From the NCBI RefSeq assembly GCF_019599545.1, contig NZ_JAIEZV010000001.1, positions 186,001-250,000 of the forward strand: 64,000 nucleotides of DNA, given 5' to 3'. Below, one piece after another: positions 16,165 to 24,414 of the stretch (position 1 is its first letter; each line of letters starts with the position of its first letter). The stretch comes from Halobacillus sp. Nhm2S1. Its GTDB lineage: Bacteria; Bacillota; Bacilli; Bacillales; Halobacillaceae. The translations under genes and the position numbers were made by a program. The notes under the pieces are model-generated. The model did no database searches. It was not told the DNA's origin and saw nothing but the letters and a program-made list of their open reading frames with translations.

Positions 16165-16674
16165 ATGGAAATCTTTTTATGGATGATCTTAGCTTTTTTG
16201 ATTTTTCAGAGGCTGGGGGAACTCGCTCTAGCCAACCGTAATCGTAAGTGGATGGTGGAAAGGGGGGCGAAAGAGTGGGGACAGGGTCACTATTTCCTGT
16301 TTATTCTTTTGCATAGTGCTTTTTTTGTATGTATCATTGCAGAGTTCGTTTGGACTCCATATGTTCAGCAGCCATTTTTCTATTACGCACTCACTGGATT
16401 CTTTGGGTTACAGATTCTTAGAATCGCTTGCATTCGAACTTTAGGCAAACGGTGGAATACGAGAATACTCGTATTACCCGATGAAGAGCCGATTCGGAAG
16501 GGCATTTATCGGTTTGTGAAACATCCAAACTATGTAATTGTTTTCTTTGAATTGATGGTTATTCCTGTACTGTTTCATGCCTATTTAACAGCACTGATTT
16601 TCCCTTTCCTCCACTTGCTCGTCCTTACAGTGAGAATTCCTGCGGAGGAAAGGGCGTTACAAGAACGTATTTGA
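16165..16674 (+). CDS. ypbQ: Isoprenylcysteine carboxyl methyltransferase family protein (YpbQ)
   Basis: A 169-residue integral membrane methyltransferase with about four to five hydrophobic helices. It carries the ICMT-family catalytic C-terminus: LGKRWNTRILVLP, then IYRFVKHPNYVIVFFELMVIP, where KHPNY lies at the SAM/substrate site, and a final RIPAEERALQ with the conserved EE pair. In B. subtilis the homologue (BpsB) O-methylates the alkylpyrones made by BpsA, giving methyl ethers in the membrane. The start ATG is one base after the bpsA stop, with GGAGTGGG as binding site inside the bpsA end. Strong operon partnership. Confidence 0.9.
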   Translation: MEIFLWMILAFLIFQRLGELALANRNRKWMVERGAKEWGQGHYFLFILLHSAFFVCIIAEFVWTPYVQQPFFYYALTGFFGLQILRIACIRTLGKRWNTRILVLPDEEPIRKGIYRFVKHPNYVIVFFELMVIPVLFHAYLTALIFPFLHLLVLTVRIPAEERALQERI

Positions 16675-16765
16675 TTAATCAAAAAACATTGCCCAACACT
16701 TGAATGTCTGGTAAGATTCTAATTAGAAATGAAATTCATTTTCAATTAGAAGGGTGAGAACGATA

Positions 16766-16939
16766 ATGGTGGTTTTCATATTGTTAACGGTCGCCGTTTA
16801 CAGTGGTTTAATGATATTTGTATTAGCTAAGCTGGGAAGTGTTCCTGCTCAGACGGTCATGAATGTACTCAGGATGAAAAACCAAAGTTCTCATTTCTAT
16901 GATAAAAAAAGATATGAACGGACCCTTTCGGCCAGGTGA
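16766..16939 (+). CDS. Small single-pass membrane protein, unknown
   Basis: A 57-residue protein with one N-terminal hydrophobic helix (VVFILLTVAVYSGLMIFVLA, residues 2-21) and a basic, polar C-terminal half ending KKRYERTLSAR, so N-out/C-in is likely. AAGGGTGAG at 16749-16757 precedes the ATG at 16766 by eight bases. An in-frame GTG at 16754 lies inside that site and is rejected. A strong terminator begins inside the last codons, which supports a real gene. I do not recognise the family. It could be part of the bpsA-ypbQ transcript, as the gap is only 91 bases. Confidence 0.6.
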   Translation: MVVFILLTVAVYSGLMIFVLAKLGSVPAQTVMNVLRMKNQSSHFYDKKRYERTLSAR

Positions 16940-16957
16940 ATACACCTGGCTTTTCTC
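16931..16957 (+). terminator. Terminator ending the bpsA-ypbQ region
   Basis: GCCAGGTG, AATA, CACCTGGC: a perfect eight-pair stem followed by TTTTCTC. It overlaps the stop of the small membrane protein gene. Confidence 0.88.
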
Positions 16958-17095
16958 ATGTTTGGAACCTGTGAAGAGAGAATAAAAATTTGGTGAAAAA
17001 TTAAGGACTTACTGTCGATCACTTCAAAATTTTTGTTATGATATAGAAAAATGTCGAAAATACATACCGATGACGGATCAGGTTAGGAGAGTATT

Positions 17096-17383
17096 ATGGA
17101 TAGAGACACGTTAGCTTACTTCTTGGAAGATCTTTGGAGTAAGGGATTCAAATTGAGTGATGAGGATGTGCAATTTATATATTTCGGAAATAACTCTTCT
17201 CATGCTCCGGAATGGAAAACCATTGTAGCAGTTAACATGACTTTAAAACTTCAACAGTCCTTTGATCCAAGTTTTTTTATTAGTATTTTAGAACTTATTT
17301 CAAATGCATCCATCACAAGTAAAAGAATGGCCTATGAATCCATTGAAGAACAACTTTCCATTGCAAGGACGACACAAAAATAA
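17096..17383 (+). CDS. Small hypothetical protein (possible DUF6123-like)
   Basis: A 95-residue soluble protein without signal or membrane segment. FLEDLWSKGFKLSDEDVQFIYFG, followed by a predicted helical second half with FDPSFFISILELI, resembles what I recall of the Bacillus DUF6123 family, but this is not certain. TTAGGAGAG six bases before the ATG supports the start, and an intrinsic terminator follows the stop immediately. It is a monocistronic unit convergent with ypdQ. No function can be inferred. Confidence 0.7.
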   Translation: MDRDTLAYFLEDLWSKGFKLSDEDVQFIYFGNNSSHAPEWKTIVAVNMTLKLQQSFDPSFFISILELISNASITSKRMAYESIEEQLSIARTTQK

Positions 17384-17384
17384 A

Positions 17385-17413
17385 AACCCAGATCATTGCT
17401 GATCTGGGTTTTG
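17385..17413. terminator. Bidirectional terminator between the hypothetical gene and ypdQ
   Basis: AACCCAGATCA, TTGC, TGATCTGGGTT: a perfect eleven-pair stem with TTTG on one side and TTTTTA on the other. The ypdQ stop codon lies inside the stem. Confidence 0.9.
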
Positions 17414-17800
17414 TTTTGTCTGTAGGCACTCTCTGGCCAGGCGGTCTGCATTTTTATTTTGTTTGTCAGGAATCCATTTATAAAACACATAGGAAAAGTT
17501 TTCTTCAAGGTTCATAATTTTTTCAAACAAGGGAAGGAATTTCTGATTTTTTGTGTATCGCTTATCCATTGTATCCACGGCGATTTTTGAATCAGACCTG
17601 ATCGAGATGATTTCTCCTGAATATTTCTCCCTGCATACCTGCAAAGCATGGATGATGGCGAGGAACTCTGCTTCATGATTGGTCCAAGTCCCTAAATAAA
17701 ATTGATACTCTTCCGTTTTTTGGTTTTGTTTAATGACCACTCCTGCAGCACTCGGGCCTGGCTCTCCACTGCAAGCAGCGTCTGTGTACACTTCCAACAT
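17393..17800 (-). CDS. ypdQ: RNase HI-like protein (YpdQ/YpeP type)
   Basis: A 135-residue RNase H-fold protein. The four acidic active-site residues are in place: Asp in VYTDAACSG (residue 7), Glu in NHEAEFLAI (about 43), Asp in IRSDSKIAV (about 69) and Asp in NADRLA (about 118). It should therefore cleave RNA in RNA/DNA hybrids, unlike degenerate relatives. The start ATG is fixed by the fold beginning at residue 2. It follows ypdP after 14 bases on the same strand, an arrangement also found in B. subtilis, so it falls under the same preQ1-controlled transcript. Confidence 0.85.
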   Translation of the reverse strand: MLEVYTDAACSGEPGPSAAGVVIKQNQKTEEYQFYLGTWTNHEAEFLAIIHALQVCREKYSGEIISIRSDSKIAVDTMDKRYTKNQKFLPLFEKIMNLEENFSYVFYKWIPDKQNKNADRLARECLQTKQNPDQQ

Positions 17801-17814
17801 GGCTCATGACCTCC

Positions 17815-18492
17815 TCATTCAGAATGCGGCATTTTTTTAGCCAAATAAAAGAATGGTGTATCCAAAGCTGCCACGACGAACTTGATGATATACGTTGTGA
17901 TGAAAATCTCAAGCCAAATCTCGAAAGGATACAAACCGAAAAAAGCGATGAAACAGAAGATGCTCGTATCTAACAATTGACTGATCATTGTACTCCCATT
18001 GTTCCTGATCCAAAGCGCACGATCAGAGGGGAACTGATCTTTCAGTTTAGCATATAACCATACGTCAAAATATTGGCTTGCAATATAAGCAAGCATGCTG
18101 CCAAGTGCAATTCTCGGGACGAGACCAAATAAAGACTGCAAGGCTGGTTGAGCGATGTCGTTTTCACCTGGGTTGAAAAGAATGGCGAACTGCATGATGA
18201 TTGTCATAATGATTAATGTGGAAAAACCTAACCACACTGCTTTTCTCGCCTCTTTTTTTCCGTATTTCTCATTGAGAATATCGGTAGCTAGAAAGGCGGT
18301 TCCATAGACAATATTCCCAAGAGTCGCATTGAGGCCAAACATCTCTATTGTTTTGACCACTTGGATATTCGCAAGGACGGTGGACATTCCGATCCATACA
18401 AACAAACCGGGTTTTCCGAACAACCGGTAAATTCCAATTAATAATCCGAAGTTAATGAATGCAAATAATATCCATAAGATTTCGTTACTCAT
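17815..18492 (-). CDS. ypdP: Queuosine precursor transporter (YpdP, YhhQ/Vut_1 family)
   Basis: A 225-residue integral membrane protein with about six hydrophobic helices, of the DUF165/Vut_1 family that imports queuine or preQ bases (E. coli YhhQ). Family marks include TAFLATDILNEKYGKKEAR after the third helix, AYIASQYFDVWLYAKLK, LWIRNNGSTMISQLLDTSIF and the terminal VAALDTPFFYLAKK. ATG at 18490-18492 with GGAGG at 18500-18504. That ribosome binding site is part of the preQ1-I riboswitch pseudoknot, which supports the assignment independently. Operon with ypdQ. Confidence 0.93.
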   Translation of the reverse strand: MSNEILWILFAFINFGLLIGIYRLFGKPGLFVWIGMSTVLANIQVVKTIEMFGLNATLGNIVYGTAFLATDILNEKYGKKEARKAVWLGFSTLIIMTIIMQFAILFNPGENDIAQPALQSLFGLVPRIALGSMLAYIASQYFDVWLYAKLKDQFPSDRALWIRNNGSTMISQLLDTSIFCFIAFFGLYPFEIWLEIFITTYIIKFVVAALDTPFFYLAKKMPHSE

Positions 18493-18499
18493 CGTATTT

Positions 18500-18538
18500 C
18501 CTCCTTAGTTTTGGTATCGCGGGAGTTTACGAACCGCG
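18500..18538 (-). promoter_or_regulatory. preQ1-I riboswitch controlling ypdP translation
   Basis: On the minus strand CGCGG (18538-18534) and CCGCG (18522-18518) form P1. The loop begins TTC and contains ACTCC, and the A-rich tail ACCAAAACTAAGGAGG follows. This is the minimal H-type pseudoknot of preQ1-I: loop CTCC pairs with GGAG of the tail. The tail GGAGG is also the ypdP ribosome binding site, so ligand binding would block translation. The downstream gene, a queuosine-precursor importer, is the expected regulatory target. Confidence 0.88.
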
Positions 18539-18562
18539 GGTAAATAGAACCAACAGCGATCC

Positions 18563-18591
18563 ATTATACGATGGTACGAGCTATTTGACAA
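18563..18591 (-). promoter_or_regulatory. Promoter of ypdP-ypdQ
   Basis: Minus strand TTGTCA (18591-18586), 17 bases, TATAAT (18568-18563). The riboswitch begins about 25 bases downstream. Confidence 0.8.
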
Positions 18592-18599
18592 GAATGATT

Positions 18600-19300
18600 A
18601 CTCTTATTCAATAATATGGCAGGATTGTTGAGGTCAGTTCACTTCAGCGTCCTGTGGGGTCTCCCCCTGCTTGGATATCCGGTTCCAGCCCTATCGGCTG
18701 ATGAGACTTCCCTCGCTTCTGTACGATAAGTCAACATCGAATCACTCCGTTCTTCGTGTTTCCTTTATCACCGCCAGCTCAGTCCATACGCCGCTGACCG
18801 AGGGTTGGTCTCCATACTAAATATAGGAGTCTCCCCATTCCCATCCGCCCCTTTGCCAAGGAAGATTCTTGAAACCACTTCTAGAAAATCAGCTTGTATG
18901 GTTGTGAGAAGTGAAATCCACATACAGTCTAGAAAAACTTCCAAAATCGCTGCTCTCTAGTTAAAAAGCTCTCTATATTAAAATATCACGATCAAGATGC
19001 TAGCTTGACAAGTATATATTCCGACAGCTCCCTTAATATGAAAACATAAGTGGTTTCGAGTCACTTATTTGATAGAGGGGAGGAGGGGAAAGGTGAGACT
19101 CCTATGGGACGTGTGAGACAGATGAGACCCCGGAAGGCATAGCCTGAGGAGGCTCAGCGCCCGCCCTATGGAAAGCGAACCTTTTCCCGGAGCCCCTAGA
19201 ACTACACAATCGTCTCGAAACTGAGTCTTCAAGAAAAGGAAGCTAATCTTGAATATTGAGTGGGGATATATATGGTTAGTCTTTAGAGAGAAAAGAAAAA
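18600..19300. repeat. Gene-free region with opposed dispersed-repeat fragments
   Basis: About 700 bases without a credible gene. At 18648-18663 the minus strand reads GAGACCCCACAGGACG, a 16-base exact match to 56979-56994. At 19094-19215 the plus strand carries GAGACTCCTATGGGACGTG, GATGAGACCCCGG, GAGGAGGCTCAGCG and CCGCCCTATGGAAAGCGAA in order, the layout of a GC-rich intergenic repeat that I recall from many Bacillaceae genomes. The two fragments face each other. The element seems decayed and non-coding. Confidence 0.7.
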
Positions 19301-19303
19301 AGA

Positions 19304-19332
19304 AAAAGCAATCTCCGGGGAGATTGCTTTTT
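19304..19332 (-). terminator. Terminator of cspD
   Basis: Minus strand AAAAAGCAATCTCC, CC loop and GGAGATTGCTTTTT form a near-perfect stem with a T tail, ten bases after the cspD stop. Confidence 0.85.
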
Positions 19333-19342
19333 GATGATCCAT

Positions 19343-19543
19343 CTATTCTTTCACAACGTTCGCAGCTTGTGGACCGCGGTCGCCTTCTACGATTTCGAAA
19401 CTTACAGCTTGACCTTCTTCTAGAGATTTGAAGCCTTCTTCCTGGATAGCAGAGAAGTGTACGAATACGTCGTTTCCACCCTCAACTTGAATGAAACCGT
19501 AACCTTTTTCTGCGTTGAACCATTTGACTGTACCATTTTGCAT
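19343..19543 (-). CDS. cspD: Cold shock protein (CspD-like)
   Basis: A 66-residue OB-fold RNA chaperone. Both RNA-binding motifs are present: [10 protein letters not shown] (RNP1) and VFVHFSAI (RNP2). The start [10 protein letters not shown] and end [11 protein letters not shown] match CspD of B. subtilis. AGGAGG eight bases before the ATG. Expressed from a promoter about 150 bases upstream (19700-19728), leaving a long leader that contains a terminator-like hairpin and, just before the ribosome binding site, a small CACGT-TTT-ACGTG hairpin. A second Csp gene lies at 49329. Confidence 0.96.
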   Translation of the reverse strand: MQNGTVKWFNAEKGYGFIQVEGGNDVFVHFSAIQEEGFKSLEEGQAVSFEIVEGDRGPQAANVVKE

Positions 19544-19597
19544 GATTTGTTCCTCCTAAATCTTGCACGTAAAACGTGGAAATTACAAATATCAGAC

Positions 19598-19653
19598 CGA
19601 AAAAAACCTCATAGTAGGTCCGGAACAATAAAATCCGAAGCACTTCTATGAGG
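19598..19653 (-). promoter_or_regulatory. Terminator-like hairpin in the cspD leader (candidate attenuator)
   Basis: Minus strand CCTCATAG (19653-19646) pairs with CTATGAGG (19614-19607), with an inner CGGA/TCCG pairing, and is followed at once by TTTTTTTC. It lies between the cspD promoter and coding region, so it could end transcripts early or be bypassed under cold conditions. Pairing is read directly; function is inference. Confidence 0.6.
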
Positions 19654-19699
19654 AGTTACCTGTCATTTACGTTTCCGATCGTGTTATTTGCTTACCTCA

Positions 19700-19728
19700 A
19701 ATATATCGTATGAAAAAAGGAGCGTCAA
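19700..19728 (-). promoter_or_regulatory. Promoter of cspD
   Basis: Minus strand TTGACG (19728-19723), exactly 17 bases, TATATT (19705-19700). The predicted transcript start is near 19692, giving a leader of about 150 nt. Confidence 0.7.
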
Positions 19729-19846
19729 CATTCTGACTATAATAAATTTCAGCAGTTTGTAATCGTTTGCTCGGATGGGATACTATATCTCATAAGGAGA
19801 GTCAGGTACAATGATAAAAGATACATAAGGAAAGGAAAGATTTACA

Positions 19847-21517
19847 ATGAAATCCGATATAGAAATTGCTTTAGAAGCTAATATGAAACCCATCCAACAG
19901 ATTGCTGAACAGTTGAACTTATCCGAGGAAGATTGGGAACCTTATGGACACTATAAGGCTAAATTGTCGGATCATCTGTTGAATAAACTCTCTGATCGAA
20001 AAAAAGGGAAAATTATCTTAACGACATCCATCAACCCCACACCGGCCGGAGAAGGGAAGTCCACAGTAACGGTCGGATTGGGACAAGCCTTAAACAGGTT
20101 GAATCAACGCGCAGTGATCGCACTGAGAGAGCCTTCCCTCGGACCTACGATGGGAATAAAAGGCGGAGCAGCAGGGGGAGGGTATTCCCAGGTTGTACCG
20201 ATGCAGGAGATTAATCTGCACTTTACCGGAGATATCCATGCCATTACATCAGCGAACAATGCGCTTTCTGCATTCATAGACAATCATATTCATCAAGGTA
20301 ATGAACTTAACATCGATCCGCGAAGAGTTACCTGGAAGCGTGTGATGGATTTAAATGACCGAGCTTTACGAGAAGTAATTGTCGGTCTTGGAGGCCCTGT
20401 GAAAGGAGTTCCGAGAGAAGATGGCTTTAACATTACCGTTGCATCTGAAATTATGGCGATCCTTTGTTTAGCGAAAGATCTTCCTGATATGAAACAGAGA
20501 CTAGCGGAAATAGTGATTGGGTACACCTATGACAAAAAACCCGTTCAAGTCCACCAGCTAGGAGTGGAAGGGGCTTTAACACTTCTTTTAAAGGATGCGA
20601 TCAAACCGAACCTTGTGCAAACCCTTGAGAACACGCCAGCGATTATTCATGGAGGACCATTTGCGAATATTGCCCATGGATGTAACAGTGTGATGGCCAC
20701 AAACTTAGCGGCAAAATTAGGAGATTATGTGGTGACAGAGGCTGGCTTCGGAGCTGATCTTGGAGCTGAGAAATTTTTGGATATTAAAACAAGAGCAGGC
20801 GACCTTGAACCTGATGCAGTGGTCATAGTAGCTACAATAAGAGCTCTTAAAATGCATGGGGGTATGGAAAAAGGTTTGCTGGAAAGTGAAAGCGTGGAAG
20901 CATTAAAGGATGGGATCGGAAATTTGAAAAAGCATATGGAAACCATCCAGCAGTATGGTCTTCCTTTTGTTGTAGCGATCAACCAATTCCCTTCCGATAC
21001 CGATCGGGAAATTGAATTCCTCACTCAATGGTGTGAAGAGCAGGGGGTTGAGGTATCTCTTACAAATGTCTTCGCCGAAGGTGGCAAAGGCGGGGAGGAC
21101 CTGGCAGAAAAAGTGATGGGTGCTTGCGAAAAGAAAAACGCTCCCATGAAGTATATTTACGAATTAGAAGATTCAATAGAAGAAAAGATCGGTAAAATTG
21201 TGACGCATGTATATGGAGCAGATGGAGCTGATTTTTCTTCGAAAGCTGAAAAACAAATTCGACAACTGAAAGAACTCGGTTTTGGTGATCTACCTATTTG
21301 TATGGCTAAAACTCAATATTCCTTATCTGATGATCCTAAAAAGCTGGGCCGTCCGCAAGACTTCAGGGTGACCGTAAGAGAGGTCTATCCATCGATAGGA
21401 GCCGGTTTCCTCGTCGCTTTAACAGGGGAAGTTATGACTATGCCAGGATTGCCGAAGCAACCTGCCGCTTTGAAGATGGATGTAGACGACAAGGGCATCA
21501 TCCATGGTTTATTTTAA
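19847..21517 (+). CDS. fhs: Formate-tetrahydrofolate ligase
   Basis: A 556-residue ATP-dependent ligase making 10-formyl-tetrahydrofolate from formate and THF for purine and fMet synthesis. The nucleotide loop [10 protein letters not shown] is near residue 66, followed by [38 protein letters not shown] and [21 protein letters not shown], all Fhs signatures. The C-terminal [12 protein letters not shown] is also typical. The length is the normal ~556. GGAAAGG precedes the ATG. Divergent from cspD. A functional neighbour of thyA and dfrA a few kilobases away, which also use folate cofactors. Confidence 0.97.
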   Translation: MKSDIEIALEANMKPIQQIAEQLNLSEEDWEPYGHYKAKLSDHLLNKLSDRKKGKIILTTSINPTPAGEGKSTVTVGLGQALNRLNQRAVIALREPSLGPTMGIKGGAAGGGYSQVVPMQEINLHFTGDIHAITSANNALSAFIDNHIHQGNELNIDPRRVTWKRVMDLNDRALREVIVGLGGPVKGVPREDGFNITVASEIMAILCLAKDLPDMKQRLAEIVIGYTYDKKPVQVHQLGVEGALTLLLKDAIKPNLVQTLENTPAIIHGGPFANIAHGCNSVMATNLAAKLGDYVVTEAGFGADLGAEKFLDIKTRAGDLEPDAVVIVATIRALKMHGGMEKGLLESESVEALKDGIGNLKKHMETIQQYGLPFVVAINQFPSDTDREIEFLTQWCEEQGVEVSLTNVFAEGGKGGEDLAEKVMGACEKKNAPMKYIYELEDSIEEKIGKIVTHVYGADGADFSSKAEKQIRQLKELGFGDLPICMAKTQYSLSDDPKKLGRPQDFRVTVREVYPSIGAGFLVALTGEVMTMPGLPKQPAALKMDVDDKGIIHGLF

Positions 21518-21624
21518 TACAAGGCTTGATTAAGATCTGCTATAATCACAAGTCGGCCATTTATTTTTAGGTTTGAAAGTGAATGAAGAGAAGGAACCGT
21601 TAAACGATGGTGGGGGGACTTAGT

Positions 21625-22479
21625 ATGACGATACGCATTGGTTTGACAGGTTGGGGAGACCATCCTGCTCTTTATTCGGATCGGACGAGATCTGAAGAGA
21701 AATTATCTGCTTATGCTTCTCATTTTCCTGTCGTTGAAGTAGATACAGCCTTTTATGCAATTCAACCCGTTTCCCGTTATGAAAAGTGGCTGAAGGAAAC
21801 GCCCGAGTCCTTTTCATTTGTCATTAAGGCATTTCAACAATTGACAGGTCATGACAGAGAATCAAGGACTGTACAGGAAGCGAAGGATTTGATGAAGCGT
21901 TACGAAGAATCCATCCAGCCCGTATGGGAAAGTGGTCAGGTAAACGCTCTGTTGTTCCAATTTCCTCCTTGGTTTGATGTACGTAAAGAGAACATAAGAA
22001 AACTCCGTTATATCCGGGAGTGGATGGAAGATTATCCATTGGCGCTGGAGTTTAGGAACCGTACATGGTTCGAGCCTGCCTACTATGAACAAACGTTATC
22101 TTTTATGAAAGATCAACAATGGATTCACAGCATTTGTGATGAACCACAAGCAGGAGAGGGCTCTGTACCTCGTATTCTTGTACCCACCCATCCTGAAAAG
22201 ACATTGGTCCGTTTTCATGGGCGCAATATACATGGTTGGAACAAAAATGGACGAAAAGACTGGCGTAAAGTCCGCTTTTTGTATCGGTATAACGAGGAGG
22301 AGTTACAGGAGTGGAAAGAGCAGGCGTTAAAGCTCGAAGAAGAGACACCAGAGGTCACTCTTTTGTTTAACAATAATTCTGGGGGCGATGCAGCAGACAA
22401 TGCTAAACAGATGCAAGAACTCCTGGATATCAAGTATGACGACCTTAATCCACGCCAAATGGACCTGTTTAACTTTTAG
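21625..22479 (+). CDS. DUF72 (YecE-like) TIM-barrel protein
   Basis: A 284-residue cytosolic protein of the DUF72 family (YunF in B. subtilis, YecE in E. coli), with a TIM-barrel fold and unknown reaction. IRIGLTGWGDH at the start, VVEVDTAFYAIQPVSRYEKWLKETPESFSFVIKAF and LALEFRNRTWF are family marks, and VRFHGRNIHGWN with a C-terminal LLFNNNSGGDAADNA closes it. The start ATG at 21625 has a GGTGGGGGG site. Ten bases before ypgQ, so likely an operon with ypgQ and thyA. Confidence 0.9.
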   Translation: MTIRIGLTGWGDHPALYSDRTRSEEKLSAYASHFPVVEVDTAFYAIQPVSRYEKWLKETPESFSFVIKAFQQLTGHDRESRTVQEAKDLMKRYEESIQPVWESGQVNALLFQFPPWFDVRKENIRKLRYIREWMEDYPLALEFRNRTWFEPAYYEQTLSFMKDQQWIHSICDEPQAGEGSVPRILVPTHPEKTLVRFHGRNIHGWNKNGRKDWRKVRFLYRYNEEELQEWKEQALKLEEETPEVTLLFNNNSGGDAADNAKQMQELLDIKYDDLNPRQMDLFNF

Positions 22480-22488
22480 GAGGGAAGC

Positions 22489-23106
22489 ATGGACAGAAGA
22501 AAAGCACTCGAACAAATAAAGGATTATATACAAGATCTATTCAAAGACGAACCGAGTGGACACGATGACGTCCACATGACCAGAGTGGCCTCATGGGCTA
22601 AATACATCGCGGTGAAGGAAGATGAAGATCCATTTTTATGTGAAGTGACAGCCCTCCTTCATGATGTAGGGGATCGAAAACTGTTCTCTGAACCAGAACA
22701 GGCAGTTCACGAAAGGGATAAACTCCTTGTAGATCTCGGTTTTACAGAAGAGGAGGTCGATAGTATCGCTGAAGCGATTCGTACGGTTTCTTTTTCAAAA
22801 GGTATGGTTCCCAATTCGAGACTCGGAGAGATCATTCAAGATGCTGACCGATTAGATGCCATAGGAGCCATAGGCATTGCAAGAGCTTTTGCTTATGGCG
22901 GGACGATTAATCAACCGATTTATAAAAAAGACAGAAAGGATGCCATCGATCATTTTTATGAAAAACTTTTAAAATTAAAAGGATTGATGATTACCGAGAG
23001 TGGAAAGCAAGAAGCTGAAAAGCGCCATCAATTCATGCTTCAATACTTAGAAGAGTTCCACCGTGAACAAGCATGCAGGGAGGAGACGAGACATGTCACA
23101 GAATGA
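22489..23106 (+). CDS. ypgQ: HD-domain metal-dependent phosphohydrolase (YpgQ)
   Basis: A 205-residue HD-superfamily enzyme. The metal ligands are visible: His in DDVHMTRV (about residue 28), HD in ALLHDVGD (about 59-60), and Asp in [12 protein letters not shown] (about 119). B. subtilis YpgQ has nucleotide pyrophosphohydrolase activity on nucleoside triphosphates, so a house-cleaning role for nucleotides is plausible and fits the next gene, thyA. GGAGGG eight bases before the ATG. Its 3' end overlaps thyA by 14 bases in another frame, implying translational coupling. Confidence 0.9.
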   Translation: MDRRKALEQIKDYIQDLFKDEPSGHDDVHMTRVASWAKYIAVKEDEDPFLCEVTALLHDVGDRKLFSEPEQAVHERDKLLVDLGFTEEEVDSIAEAIRTVSFSKGMVPNSRLGEIIQDADRLDAIGAIGIARAFAYGGTINQPIYKKDRKDAIDHFYEKLLKLKGLMITESGKQEAEKRHQFMLQYLEEFHREQACREETRHVTE

Positions 23107-24052
23107 AAAAGCTTATTTGAATATGTGTGAATACGTATTAAAAGAAGGAAATACAAAGGGCGATCGAACAGGGACCGGTACTCTTTCTGTTTTTGGACAT
23201 CAGATGCGGTTTGATCTTCAAGAAGGGTTTCCGCTTATGACCACAAAGCGTGTTCCTTTCAAGTTGATTGCTAGTGAACTGTTATGGTTCATAAAAGGAG
23301 ATACGAATATCCGCTATTTATTGAAGCATAAGAATAACATTTGGAATGAGTGGGCTTTTCAAAAATGGGTGGAGAGCGAAGACTATCAAGGCCCAGATAT
23401 GTCTGATTTTGGGCGCCGGAGCCAGGTGGATGATGAATTCAACAATCAGTACAAAGAGCAGATGGAAAAGTTCAAGGAAAAGATCCTCTATGACGATGCG
23501 TTTGCAAAAGAGTTCGGTGATCTCGGAGCGGTTTACGGAAAGCAATGGAGGGAATGGAAGACAAGCAGAGGGCAAACCATCGATCAGCTTCAAAATGTTG
23601 TCGAAAGCATAAAGAATAACCCTGATTCACGAAGACATATTGTTACTGCCTGGAATCCAGAGGATGTCCCGTCGAATATGGCTTTGCCCCCATGTCATGC
23701 TCTTTTTCAGTTTTATGTCGCGGATGGAAAATTATCCTGTCAGTTGTATCAAAGGAGCGGCGACATTTTCTTAGGTGTCCCGTTCAATATTGCTAGTTAT
23801 GCGTTGCTTACCCATCTGATCGCACATGAGTGCGGGTTGGAAGTCGGTGAATTTATTCATACGCTTGGAGATGCTCATATTTACAGCAACCATACGAAGC
23901 AGATCACTGAACAATTATCTAGAGAACCTAGATCCTTACCGTCGATATCCTTGAATAAGGAAAAAGAAAGCATTTTTGATTTTGAATTGGAGGATATCAC
24001 CATCGAAGGTTATGATCCTCATCCGAGCATTAAAGCTCCGGTAGCTGTATAA
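23093..24052 (+). CDS. thyA: Thymidylate synthase ThyA
   Basis: A 319-residue methylene-THF-dependent enzyme converting dUMP to dTMP. The catalytic Cys is in PPCHALFQF near residue 200; dUMP phosphate-binding [11 protein letters not shown] (about 28) and [31 protein letters not shown] and [10 protein letters not shown] all match. It is the long form (as in Lactobacillus and Staphylococcus, ~316 residues), with the extra segment around [16 protein letters not shown], rather than the 264-residue form. ATG at 23093 with GGGAGGAGAC upstream, overlapping ypgQ. dfrA follows, but after 362 bases. Confidence 0.97.
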   Translation: MSQNEKAYLNMCEYVLKEGNTKGDRTGTGTLSVFGHQMRFDLQEGFPLMTTKRVPFKLIASELLWFIKGDTNIRYLLKHKNNIWNEWAFQKWVESEDYQGPDMSDFGRRSQVDDEFNNQYKEQMEKFKEKILYDDAFAKEFGDLGAVYGKQWREWKTSRGQTIDQLQNVVESIKNNPDSRRHIVTAWNPEDVPSNMALPPCHALFQFYVADGKLSCQLYQRSGDIFLGVPFNIASYALLTHLIAHECGLEVGEFIHTLGDAHIYSNHTKQITEQLSREPRSLPSISLNKEKESIFDFELEDITIEGYDPHPSIKAPVAV

Positions 24053-24414
24053 CTCAAAGTTAATGTTTTTCGAACTGATGACTCCACTTCGAGATAACCA
24101 GAGTTTGTTTGCCTGATTAAGTGGGTGAGGTGGTTGGGAAACGGCCTCTCTCACCAACCAGGGCGGTCTTCCATTGTTCCTTAGCTGCACGCAGGAAGCG
24201 CTCTGTATCTAGCATTAGCAATGGATATATATAATCCGGGTAGATTAAACTACTCACCTCCTTCAAGTTGGGAATAAGTGGTATCAAGACACTGTTATAG
24301 CAAGGGGGGAGTCATTCCCCGCGCACCATCTACTCTATAAACATCTCGAAAATGGGTCTTAAAGAATCCTGCAATATACTTTAATAACTGAAAATAAAAA
24401 AAGAGGTGTTAAGG
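24053..24414. other. Intergenic region between thyA and dfrA with repeat relic
   Basis: No gene is evident. It contains ACTCTATAAACATCTCGAA at 24332-24350, which recurs with one change at 39755-39773, and GC-rich fragments such as CACCAACCAGGGCGG. No hairpin with a T run is obvious, so thyA-dfrA read-through cannot be excluded. Confidence 0.5.

Noticed and set aside
19249-19431. Plus-strand frame across the cspD end
   Set aside because: Antisense of cspD and its terminator; no ribosome site.
24053-24414. T-box or other regulatory leader of dfrA
   Set aside because: No recognisable leader motif; matches to another intergenic gap suggest repeat relic instead.
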